Below the pieces are notes generated by a model. That model was not told where the DNA came from and did no database searches. It worked only from the letters and a program-made list of their open reading frames with translations. From the NCBI GenBank assembly GCA_963082975.1, contig OY720344.1:78294053-78358052 (forward strand): a DNA stretch of 64,000 nt, read 5' to 3'. Position numbers and translations under genes: made by a program. The DNA comes from Labia minor. Lineage: Eukaryota; Arthropoda; Insecta; Dermaptera; Spongiphoridae. This document shows, one piece after another, positions 19,697 to 29,355 of this stretch. The first letter of the stretch is position 1. Every line of letters begins with the position of its first letter.

Positions 19697-20880
19697 AAGT
19701 TGACCTGTGGCCAGGTCCGAACCGACCGACGGTTTGAAATAAATTAATTTCCAGCTACAGAAACAATTTCAAATAATTTTAATATATCTATTAATGTAAT
19801 AAAAAACAGATATGGATAGAACATAAATATTTTTAATTTTATTTTATTTATAATATATAGCTGAAGTAGCCGGCGTTACCCGAGGCTGTGACGTCATGAA
19901 GGGCTGGGTGACGTCATATAATTTTAAATTAAGAAAAAAACTAATAAAGATGATTTTTCTCGAAGATAAAACCAATACAAAGTGCATGATATGTAAAAAA
20001 ATATTCTTATGTGAAATTTGGTGCGAAAATAACCCTTCCCTTCTTATCGTCGATCGCTAATACTACCACTTCCGGTTTCCGGATTTGTACCAAAAGTTGA
20101 TCAATTCATCCCACTGATGCATTAAGTAAAGATACCAAATTTCATCAAAATCGGTTGAGCCGTTCAGGCTGTACACATTTATACGGACGGACGCACGGAC
20201 AGACATCATGCTAAAAATACTTTTTTCTGTTAAGGAAATGCATGATTCGTGGTGATATATAAAAAAATCTCCTCATGTGAAATTTGGTGTAAAAATAACC
20301 CTTCCCTTCCTATCGTCGATCGCTAACACTACCACTTCCGGTTTCCGGATTTGCACCAAAAGTTGATCAATTCATCCCACTGATGCATTAAGTAAATATA
20401 CCAAATTTCATCAAAATCGGTTAAGCCGTTCAGGCTGTACACATCTATACGGACGGACGGACGGACAGACCACTTCCGGTTTCCGGATTTGCACCAAAAG
20501 TTAATCAATTCATCCCACTGATGCATTAAGTAAATATACCAAATTTCATCAAAATCGGTTGAGCCGTTCAGGCTGTACACATCTATACGGACGGACGGAC
20601 GGACGCACGGACCACTTCCGGTTTCCGGATTTGCACCAAAAGTTGATCAATTCATCCCACTGATGCATTAAGTAAATATACCAAATTTCATCAAAATCGG
20701 TTGAGCCGTTCAGGCTGTACACATCTATACGGACGGACGGACGGACGGACGGACGGACAGACATCATGCTAAAAATACTTTTTTCTGTTAAGAAAATGCA
20801 TGATTCGTGGAGATATGTAAAAATCTCCACATGTGAAATTTGGTGTGAAAACAATACCTCCCTTACTATCGTCGGTCGGT
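19697..20880 (-). mobile_element. HINE-2 element, copy B, with amplified internal block
   Basis: On the minus strand it runs from TACCGACCGACGATAG (20880) to the complete hairpin GACCTGGCCACAGGTC and AACTT (19697). It has inserted between the pol remnant and the 3' LTR of the retrotransposon. A block opening ACCACTTCCGGTTTCCGG on the plus strand occurs four times (about 20065, 20331, 20469, 20611), each ending in a GGAC run. Copy A has only one such block, so it expanded here. Two TGACGTCA palindromes lie near 19890-19916. No coding. Confidence 0.82.
20064..20763. repeat. Tandem internal repeats of HINE-2 copy B
   Basis: The units start with ACCACTTCCGGTTTCCGG and end in GGACGGACGGAC. The last three are spaced about 140 bp apart; the first is followed by a longer unit of about 265 bp. 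Small differences (for example a GGAC run of 3 to 6 units) show separate decay after duplication. Confidence 0.8.
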
Positions 20881-20903
20881 AAAAAAAAAAATAGATAGTA
20901 AAT

Positions 20904-21014
20904 GTAATGTATTTTGATTATTGAAAATTGGGTTGTTGTATAAATATTTATATTGATAAACATTTGAGCATTGTATTGTAAATATTTGGATTTTGAATAA
21001 ATTGAATCACCACA
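20904..21014 (+). repeat. 3' LTR (111 bp)
   Basis: Matches the 5' LTR from TGTAATG to CACCACA. An A-rich, purine-leaning run lies just before it (20880-20903), though the HINE-2 insertion has likely changed the original polypurine tract. Confidence 0.87.
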
Positions 21015-21019
21015 TAAGG

Positions 21020-21245
21020 GAATAATAGTTCGGGAGGGAATCTGAGGAGTAGGGGGGCCGAGAGATTGGGTACATTAAGGGTCGGGGCAGCATGCTAGCG
21101 TCAATGGAGATATGGCTATGGTCTGTTCGTAAGTAAATCATGTGGCTGAAGTCGTCTATGTCTTCTATAGTTAAGTTATCAGTAGTAATAAGTCGTCTTA
21201 CTACATGGTCTTGATGAAAGTCGAGTCTTCTATGGTAATTCAATG
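21020..21245 (-). pseudogene. Coding-like segment broken by the LTR retrotransposon (unrecognised)
   Basis: From a possible acceptor AG at 21247-21246 the minus strand stays open for about 75 codons (HRRLDFHQDHVVRRL, later PRPLMYPISRPPYSSD) and is less AT-rich than its surroundings. It runs into the retrotransposon target site. If the element is removed at its TAAGG duplication, the frame continues across 17416-17340 for more than 30 codons. I do not recognise the protein. It may be an old exon or a repeat-derived open stretch; confidence is low. Confidence 0.3.
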
Positions 21246-21255
21246 CTACATTTCA

Positions 21256-23046
21256 TTAAAACTCCTTCATAATGAATTCAACATCCCCCATATCACCGAT
21301 GTCATTCAGTATATAAACACTGTCTACATGAGGATTTTTCTATACCTTGACCATTTCAATAAGATATAATTTCTATTGTTAGATGAGAAAAAGTTTTAAT
21401 TTAAAAAAAATTTAATATTTTGTTTGAAAGTCAAGTAAATAAAATCTTTAAATTTTTTAAAAATATTGATATATAGGTACATATTATGAATTGTATTAAA
21501 GAGATGAAAAAGAATATAATTATTGATTATACTGGGAATAAATATATTATAAGAGGAATTCTTAAAATTGCTTTATTCTAAAGATTTCGCATATTTATAT
21601 TTTACATGAATTATGTTTTTGATTAAAAAAATATCGTGATAGTTAACACATGGGTTTAAAAATTGTATATTATTGTAAAAAAAATTATTACAATATATAT
21701 AATTTATTAAATTTTAGAAAATATTAAAGAAAGAAAATATTTAAAAAATAATAGTAAACCATTAAATCAAGCTGAAACTAATAATATCAAATAATTATAG
21801 ATGTTATATTCTATTGACTAAGTTTCTTGAATTGATTATGGTAATAAAAGAAATTGAAGGGCGCGCTTAGAAAATTAATTTTAAATGATGTGAATAAAGT
21901 TTATTTTTATTTTGTTTGAAAGCTGGTTTCGTTGCAAAACTTTTAATCTAATTCTCCCTCATTTGAATTTTCTTCTATTTAATAAATAAATACACTCACA
22001 ATCAATACTCCATCACTTGTATACTTATTATATCCAATTTCAATTGTATTTCTAAATTATTAATTACCAATTTTTATCAAGGTTAATGCTATTTGAATTT
22101 TAAATAAAGAAATGATATAAGTATATATATATGTATTGATTATATGTTATAATTTATCAATAATTAGAAAATAAAATTAAAAATAATAAGAATTATAAAA
22201 AGTTTATTAATAATTTATTGCAAATTATTTGCCAAACAACGAAACCTAGTAACTTTTTCAATTGATCCAAACTGTCAGGTGGTTGATATTTAGTGCTTCC
22301 GCTGTTTATTGCCAACTCGACTGACGGTCTTGCTCTTCCATTAATAAATTTCTTTTTTTCAACAGAATGAGGTGCAGATTTGACATCGAAAATTTCAAAG
22401 CGGAATTGAGGAACCTTTCCTGAGTCCTTCGTTCATTCACTCATTCTCCCTGGAGACTTCTCAAACTTTTTTCATGTTTTTACAGGATTTTTATAATATT
22501 TTTTATAGTAAAAGTGCACCACAAATTCAAATATTTCACTTATTGTCAAACCAACATAACATTTTCCGCGAGCAACAGATAAGCTAAAATGTCACTTTTT
22601 GAAGCACCTGTTCGATTGAAACAATCAGATGAGTGTTACCCGATATAGATGTAATGACACAAGCTAAAGGCAAAAATCCGCGAAGACTTTTTATATGTTC
22701 AAATGTATTAATAAATATTATAAAATAATATAAAACTTGTTATTTTTATTATCAAAAAATTTTCAGAATAGTATTTCCGAAATGAAATTAATCTACAATG
22801 ACTTAATAATTAATAATATGACTTAATAATAAGAATTGTTTTCTATTTTTTTAATAATAATAATATATTAAATTATATAACCAGAGTTATTTATTTATTT
22901 ATTTTATTGATCTTTTTTCAAACTGACTATTATAACATGACCTTTTTATATTAAATTAAACATTTATTTATTTTTATTTAATTTGTTTTTTTTTTTGTTT
23001 TTTATTTTAAATTAATTGAATTAATTTTATAATGATCAAATTATTT
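21256..23046. other. Mostly featureless AT-rich region with one coding-like stretch
   Basis: Apart from 22196-22432 (listed separately) I see no exon or recognisable repeat here. Poly-A/T runs and short simple repeats dominate. Confidence 0.45.
22196..22432 (-). pseudogene. Unrecognised coding-like stretch
   Basis: About 79 codons are open on the minus strand, bounded by TGA (22433-22435) and TAA (22193-22195). The part up to about 22245 looks protein-like: PQFRFEIFDVKSAPHSVEKK, then GRARPSVELAINSGSTKY and PPDSLDQLKKLLG. There is no good acceptor with a pyrimidine tract before it. It may be a remnant of a gene or transposon, or an exon of an unseen gene. No family is recognised. Confidence 0.3.
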
Positions 23047-23358
23047 TTATATATGTAAATTATGAATTTCCTCTTTTAATTCTCTTGTTGCTTTTTCTAA
23101 ATGATCTAATTCATTTTTAAGTGCAAGTAATTGATAATCACTTTGGATTGAATTATTGTTTTCCTCTGTTATAACATTTGTAATTAAACGATTTAAAGAA
23201 TCATTGTCTAAACTATTTGAATCATCATCTGGTGATAGAACTATTCCAAAACGATTACATTGCTCTTCTAATTCTTTTAATAAATTATCAAGTTCATTTG
23301 TTAATCTATGATTTTCTTCCCGATGTTGATTTATCGATTCTTGTAATTGGAATTTATT
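23047..23358 (-). CDS. Terminal exon of a coiled-coil protein (unrecognised)
   Basis: The exon starts after a strong acceptor (pyrimidine tract and TTTTTAG, start 23358) in phase 0 and ends with TAA at 23047, giving 103 residues. The protein begins NKFQLQESINQHREENHRLT and shows heptad-like Leu spacing (NELDNLLKELEEQ, then ALKNELDHLEKATRELKEEI), so it is a likely coiled coil, with an acidic loop SPDDDSNSLDND between the helices. No family is recognised. The exon pair at 25359-25704 on the same strand may belong to the same gene, but its last donor is in phase 2 and does not fit this acceptor directly; a further exon would be needed. Confidence 0.6.
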   Translation of the reverse strand, partial: NKFQLQESINQHREENHRLTNELDNLLKELEEQCNRFGIVLSPDDDSNSLDNDSLNRLITNVITEENNNSIQSDYQLLALKNELDHLEKATRELKEEIHNLHI

Positions 23359-23679
23359 CTAAAAAGAAAGGAAAAATAAAATTATAATATCTATCTCTGG
23401 GGCTCCATGGTACTCGAAAGTTCTTAACTGCAGCAACCACATTTCTCAATCCCAATCCTGAGTCACAACCATTCAACCTATCGATTTAAATTCTTCTCTA
23501 ATATTATTAACTTTCGTGATTACATAAGTATTTAAATTTTTCTACATTTTCAAATTCTACGTTTTGTACGTTAAAAAAATATAATATAAAAAATCTATCT
23601 ATCCTCAAAACAACCTGTAAAACAATTGTTTTATATTTTTATACTTTTAGATAATATTTTTGTCAAAATAATCTCCTAA

Positions 23680-23910
23680 ATTCTGTGTAGGCCTTCAATT
23701 CTATTTTATTCCTCTTTGATTCTATATATTTTATCTTAACACTATTAATTTTAATTGCATTTGCCGAAACTCCTATTATATTTAAATCATTCGCGAAACA
23801 TAATAGTTGAATATTTTTTCCTAATTGGATTTCGTTCAATTTCTCTGATCTCTAATTCTAATGCTAAATTAAATAGAATTAGTGATAGACCGTCTCCTTT
23901 AACCCATATT
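23680..23910 (-). pseudogene. LINE reverse transcriptase remnant
   Basis: On the minus strand one frame reads GDGLSLILFNLALELEI, matching the RT motif GDGLSPLLFNLALE; after a one-base shift it reads QLLCFANDLNIIGVSAN, which is the catalytic YADDL-IIG motif with both the Tyr and the first Asp altered. The frameshift and the lost Asp make it inactive. It lies in the gap between the two coiled-coil coding blocks. Confidence 0.75.
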
Positions 23911-25358
23911 GAGTTTCATATATTGTTTATAATTCATTCCCACATCTAACCCTACTTTTACCACTTTCCAAACAATAATTATAATTATTATAGTATAGAA
24001 TAAATTTTGATTAAAAATGGTGGGGCAGCGTATATAATGGGTATACTATACAGATTGAAAAATATATTTAGGTACATTTTCAATTATTTTTTTTAATTTT
24101 ATTAAAATAATTAAAAATTATAAAATAATTTCAGGATGAAAAAATTATATTAATAACCTCAAGTAGATATCGCAAATATTTTGAAAAATACATTATCATA
24201 TAATTATATTAACAGTAATAGTTAAATTTTAATAACTTAATACATTTTTTATAAATACAGATTTTCTCTTAGAACAAGGTGACATTTTCCTAACTCTACA
24301 ATGCATTCCAAACTTGTGCTGATAGCAAATGCATTAAGGAAATAGATTTTGCCTCATTAAGGAAATCTTAAATTTTTCAAGGGTAGAAAATTTGGAAATA
24401 GAAAATTGAATGTTTAGACAGGACATTATATTTTCACCATTAAAACAAATCAATATAGCCTATATCGTTTAAATATAATAGTTGTTAAGTATTTCTAATT
24501 TAATCATTTTTGATTTTTGAGTCTAAAATATTTTTAGTATATTAAAATATATAAAATATTTTTAGTATATTAAAATATAATACATACATATAGGTTAGGT
24601 CCATTTTTGAAATTATTGGTGAGCTCTCGAACTTCAATTTCAAATTTTTTTCTGTAAAGATTTGAAAGGTAGTTTATATATATTAATAAAATCCAGGTAG
24701 TTTATAAATATTAATAAAATCCACTGGACACAGGGTCTAAAGAAACTCGATCAAGATGTAAGAAATGAGGGTCTGAAAACCACACACACAACGAGGTCCA
24801 AATCCCAAAACTAAAACCAATTAAGTACGAAATCATACTTAACATTTACTATCATTCTATAAAAATTCACCTCTAGCTGATATATGCACTTTGTTAAAAG
24901 CAACATTTTATTATTATAGTAAAATACTACTTAATAATAAATAAAATAATAAATTCTATAAAGTATAAGTGTTGACGAAAAGACAAATACATTTTCTTCA
25001 TTGGGGGTGTGTGTGTTTGTATATATATATGTGTGTGTGTGGACAACATGATAACGATTTCTAAACAAAAATATTAAGTAAAAAATTATGACAAACCAAA
25101 ATTTGAAGAAAATTATAAATAATCAAAGCAGTGATTACAACCTAATTTTGTTTAATTTCAAAAACTTTTTAATATAATATGCATTATTTTTCCTTAATTA
25201 TAAGGTTTTGAATAGTTACCCTGTTCAGTTTAAAAATAATTATCAATTAATATAATAAAATGAATATAAAAAGACAGTCCATGAGTAAAATGGCATATAA
25301 TCTTACTTTGAGGTGGATAAGGTATGAATTAATTATAATTCAAAATAAATTTATATAA
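23911..25358. other. AT-rich stretch between the coiled-coil exons
   Basis: No further exon could be fixed, although a phase-2-to-phase-0 exon would be expected here if the flanking exons form one gene. A GT-rich simple repeat lies at about 25006-25041. The sequence around 24540-24580 is a short direct repeat. Confidence 0.4.
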
Positions 25359-25704
25359 TTACGTATTATCATTTTGTAAATTTCGTTGTTCAATTTTATT
25401 ATGTGAAAATGTTTCATTTCGGTTTGATAACAACAGTTTTTCATTATTTTTTATCTGATTAGTAGTTTCTGAAATTGATGGCTTTTCAAGAATTAATTTC
25501 ATCATTTGATTGCCATTTTTAATTGAAGTGGAACTCAATTGATTTTTAAGAATTTCATATTCACTTTTCTTTTTAATAAATGTTTCTAATATATTATTCT
25601 TAAAAAAAATATCATTTAAATGACTTTAATAAAAAATAAATTTTAGTATCAAATAATATGACACCTTTTACCTCATCAACTCTTCCATTAGATATTCTGT
25701 CCAT
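25359..25704 (-). CDS. Two exons of a coiled-coil-like protein (unrecognised)
   Basis: Exon 25704-25672 (MDRISNGRVDE) joins exon 25598 onward in phase 0 through a GTAAAA donor and a TTTTTTTTAAG acceptor. The second exon reads NNILETFIKKKSEYEILKNQ and continues as a Lys/Asn/Ser-rich stretch. It either stops at TAA 25359-25361 (90 residues in all) or splices at the overlapping donor ACGTAATT (exon end 25363, phase 2) towards a downstream exon. The charged helix-prone sequence suits the coiled-coil exon at 23047-23358 on the same strand, but that link is not proved. No family is recognised. Confidence 0.55.
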
Positions 25705-26414
25705 TTTTTTATAATTTGATTTTGTGTTATTATGTTGTGATTATTTCTTAAATATTTTCGATTTATTTCCTAATTTATTTTAAGAACTATGATTATAGTA
25801 TATAAACAAAAATCAATATTTTTTATTGATAATTAAATGATTATATATTATTATTTAAATAATTACTTAAATTACTAGTAATTTTTTAAATTAATTGTAT
25901 ATTTTTCATCTTCTTTGATATGTGTTTTGTTAGACAAACATAATAACTCTTCAATGAATATAACTTAAATTTAAAAAGCAACATTGAAGTTTAACAAATA
26001 TTGGAAATTCCAAAATATGTATATAATATATACTAAAATATAAATTTAATTTGTAAAATTAAATATTTCTATAAAATAACCTCTGACTTTTTTACATCCA
26101 ACTCTGTATATCAAGTAAGAAATGAAAATAAATTTTATTTGCTTCATTTGAATGTATAGACACCTCTATAATTATCATTTATTTTCATTTTTTGTTTGAT
26201 TTTTCTAATTTTTGTTTTAATTACTATAATAGTAGAGCGCGTCGCAATATGAATAAATTTACATAATTCTTTAAAAATATATATATTATATATTCTCGAT
26301 TATGTTAGAATCGTTTATATTTTTCTTAGCTTCTATTTAATCGATATTTCATATATATTCAGAGAATAAAATATTCATAAACTTTTGATAAAGTATATAT
26401 ATATAAAATTAATT

Positions 26415-26730
26415 TTGTAATTAATTAGTTAATAACTGTGTAGAATAATCTTTTTTTTATAGTATATGTAGATAGTTGGTAAACATAAATTCGATTGAAA
26501 TGAAATGTGTCAATATTCAACATTTCAGTTCATTCTTATACCGTCGAAGCAAAAATGAACTAACCTGATTATCATATAAATTATACACAAAATATAACCA
26601 AATAAAAAATAAAGAGGTAAAAATTAAATAAAATAACTTATATATTAAGAATATTAACACATTTCATTTCAATCGAATTTATGTTTACCAACTATCTACA
26701 TATATAAAAAGATTAACTAATTAATTACAA
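26415..26730. mobile_element. Palindromic MITE-like element
   Basis: Two inverted arms face each other: outer blocks TTGTAATTAATTAGTTAAT and ATTAACTAATTAATTACAA, and inner blocks of about 50 bp beginning GTAGATAGTTGGTAAACAT (from 26468) and ending CCAACTATCTAC (at about 26700). The loop between is about 130 bp. Such a structure with no coding fits a fold-back or MITE. Target duplications were not identified. Confidence 0.6.
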
Positions 26731-27284
26731 ATATATTCTAGGGGTAAAAATAGATTATAAAAAAATTAAAATATTTTTAGACAAATGATAATAAGGTGTG
26801 GAATTAAATTCTTGTCTTTGGGTAATTTCTTGAAATTTGTTATAAATATTATAAATATGTTATTATATTCGATAAAACGAATTGACATAATTATTTGTTT
26901 AATTGGCTTTATAAAATAATAAAAATTTGCAAATTAAAAAATGATAGTCTTAGGATGGGCACTATAACTTGGTTATTAATGATGGTTATAGAAGATGACG
27001 GCATCGCCAAAACCGCCTAGAGAAGAGGAAACAAATGAAGAAGAATATGGGCATTAAACCATCGATAAATGATTTTTTTCCCTGAAACAACTCAGGACCA
27101 ACCCACTAGGCACTAGGCTGATAGAACGGCAGGAAAATGAAAGTGAGTTTCCCACTGACCCTGAAATATATATATAATTTAAATCAAAACAATAGATTCT
27201 AGGCAGACAACATTGTGATTTTAAACCCGGAGATCATAATGCTACAGAGGATAATAATTTGTTAGAGAAATTATGTAAGACCTC

Positions 27285-27350
27285 ACTTGGTTGTAAATTT
27301 GGAAAAATCCAAAATAGTAGTATTTAGAAATGGTGGGTGTCTTGAGGTAG
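27285..27350 (+). pseudogene. Short LINE reverse transcriptase scrap
   Basis: The plus strand reads LVVNLEKSKIVVFRNGG, matching the segment after the YADD motif in arthropod LINE reverse transcriptases (typically N-KTK-MVF--GG). Flanking frames are broken. Only this short motif supports the call. Confidence 0.55.
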
Positions 27351-27567
27351 GAATTTTATTATAAGAAATTATAAAAATTTTAGACAAAATATAAAAGCTT
27401 ATAACAGTTCTGTTTCATTTGCCATTGATTCCACTCAGACAACAGCACAAAGATTAGCGCAACCAACAAATGCCTATCCGATCATAGGATTTAAGGTTTT
27501 TAACATAATTGTCTTTGATTACATTTTATTAAAATAAAAAGGAAATAAAAAAAAAAAAATTTTATAA

Positions 27568-27848
27568 TAGTTTATCTATATATATAAAAAAAGGTTTTTG
27601 TCTGCACATTGCTCAGAATTTAAAATTTTTTGCATATCTTCGCGTTTCATGACCTCTAGAATCCAAAAGTGACTTTAGAATTTTTCATGTCTGTCTGTCA
27701 GGAAAATAAGGATGCTATAGACTCAAAATTGGCTGAAACGATTTCTATGAAATTACATCACAATATTCTTATATACCTCTATAGTAACATAGGCTAAAAA
27801 TTTTATAAAAATCTAATCAATAACCGCAGAAATTAATTTTTTAAAGTT
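27568..27848 (+). mobile_element. Dispersed repeat family 4
   Basis: Opens with ATCTATATATATAAAA, then GTTTTTGTCTGCACATTGC and a block ending AACCGCAGAAATTAATTTTT. A minus-strand copy with the same order lies at 55855-56092. The two copies differ by small indels and the middle of this one has an extra block at about 27650-27685. No coding. Confidence 0.7.
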
Positions 27849-28351
27849 TATATAATTCTCCGTGTTGTTCTTTCAAGAGCATCTCGCGGCTCACTGGTCC
27901 TAGCGGAATCATTTTAAACAATGAATTATCATAGCGATTCCCAATCAAAGAATTATTATAATATTTCACTTTTTATTTTAAATTCTTATATTTAAATATC
28001 ATTTCAATTAAATAATTTATTCTAAAAGTTCTCATTTTAATTAATTTAATAAAATATTTAGATCATATTTAACTTAATTTTTATTTATTCTTTCTATATA
28101 TTTGAATATTCTTCTTTTCTATTTGAAAGTGGTGAAAGGTTAAAAAAACAGAATATATTATTTTTAATGTTTTATAAATATTTTCAAAACGTTAATTAAA
28201 ATGACTAAATTATATTATTTTTGTTTTTGTTTCAATTATTAATTACAACTATATTTTAAGTGAAAAAATGGTTTCTTGGTTATATAAAATTACAATAAGA
28301 TTTTTTAGACAAATGATATAAACGAGATGTTTTAAATTTTGAGTATTTTTT

Positions 28352-28462
28352 ACTATCTCGCCAGAGATAGTATTGCGATCACGAAAATTTTCGATGTTGA
28401 GATTTTGATGTTTTTATACGTTTTGAAGGTTCCTGAATCATTTTCACTAAAGTTGAGAAAAA

Positions 28463-28532
<70 letters not shown>

Positions 28533-28984
28533 GACAAGATTACGCAAAAACGGTTTGAGCTAGAATGATGAAATTTGGTACATGGACATTATTCAAAATT
28601 CATAGTTTTCTATCAACTTTTGAGAAATGTAGCTCAACCGGAAGAGGGTCATTACCTACAACGTTTTGATTTTTTTTCCTCTAAAGTGACCGTAAAAATA
28701 AAGATATATGTTTGATAATTTTTCACATGATTAATAATAGTATAAAACTGCTATATATAGAATTTCAGCTTGATTGAATCGCTGAAAGTACCAGAATTAA
28801 TTTTTTAACACTGCAAATCTCACGCGCCAACACGTGCCATGGTGCCATCAATAAAAAGCCAAACATGCGCTGGTTTAATATTTATTATTTATAATTTATA
28901 ATTAATTAAATTTAATTTAAATATAATATATTATGTTTTTTAATCCAATTCAAATTGCGAGATAGTCGAGTGGAGACACTCCAG
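28352..28984 (+). mobile_element. HINE-1 element, copy a
   Basis: Begins ACTATCTCGCCAGAGATAG and ends GCGAGATAGTCGAG followed by TGGAGACACTCCAG. The 9-bp CTATCTCGC at the tip pairs with GCGAGATAG, which lies about 20 bases inside the 3' tip; a hairpin TGGAG/CTCCA follows it. The body contains a (TG)n tract of about 60 bp and conserved blocks shared with the copies at 29988, 48139, 50283 and 52206. It encodes nothing and depends on enzymes from elsewhere. Confidence 0.85.
28463..28524 (+). repeat. (TG)n microsatellite inside HINE-1 copy a
   Basis: About 30 TG units, a few with an A. The same internal position holds only a short TG run in the other copies, so it has expanded here. Confidence 0.95.
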
Positions 28985-29094
28985 CTTATTTAAAATTTGT
29001 TTTAAATCAAAATTATTGTATTCTATTATATTTTTTTATTAATAGGCTTCTTTTTTTATTTTTAATTTTTAATAAATTCTCTTTTTTGATACTA

Positions 29095-29148
29095 CTTTCA
29101 ACCAAATACTATGTAGCACTCGGGGGGTACAGAGGGCGGAGCCCCGTC
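29095..29148 (+). repeat. GC-rich repeat with GGGCGGAGCCCC palindrome, copy 1
   Basis: The stretch CTTTCAACCAAATACTATG, then CACTCGGGGG, then ACAGAGGGCGGAGCCCCG is found again at 53847-53897. The core can fold into a small hairpin. Both copies lie close to HINE-1 sequences, so it may be part of a larger related element. Confidence 0.65.
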
Positions 29149-29355
29149 TAGGTGTGAAGAGCGCCAAAAATTTGACTTCTTTTTGTGTTAAACTGTACCT
29201 CAGTCTATTCTCAAATAAATCAAAGCTCCTTGCCACTGTGCTTCGATTAGTGATAGAAAATAGTCATCCTTGCATCAAGGCTCATTACAAATTATCATTA
29301 AATAATCATAATACTAATTTTATTTATTTCGATTGAATTTCATATATTTGAAATA

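Larger units (their letters stand above)
17422..21014 (+). mobile_element. Gypsy-type LTR retrotransposon with internal deletion
   Basis: Two near-identical 111-112-bp LTRs (17422-17533 and 20904-21014) start TGTAATG and end CACCACA, so they have the canonical TG...CA tips. TAAGG stands on both outer sides (17417-17421 and 21015-21019), a 5-bp target duplication. A primer-binding-like TTGGCGAC follows the left LTR. Gag, protease and the start of reverse transcriptase are present; the frame then jumps straight to the end of integrase. A HINE-2 element interrupts the 3' interior. Such short LTRs are known in Mag-like Gypsy elements. It cannot move on its own. Confidence 0.88.
25705..28351. other. 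Intergenic AT-rich region with scattered repeats
   Basis: No exon is supported. It holds a palindromic element (26415-26730), a LINE scrap (27285-27350) and a family-4 repeat (27568-27848). A less AT-rich block at 26960-27175 with stops in all frames looks like another old insertion that I cannot name. Confidence 0.5.

Noticed and set aside
20329..20963. Repeated minus-strand peptides (NGSTDFDEIWYIYLM...)
   Set aside because: They come from translating the amplified HINE-2 block; copies differ by indels and microsatellite length, so no selection for a frame is visible.
28339..28547. Frames with poly(Val-Cys) or poly(Thr-His)
   Set aside because: Translation of the TG microsatellite in HINE-1 copy a.
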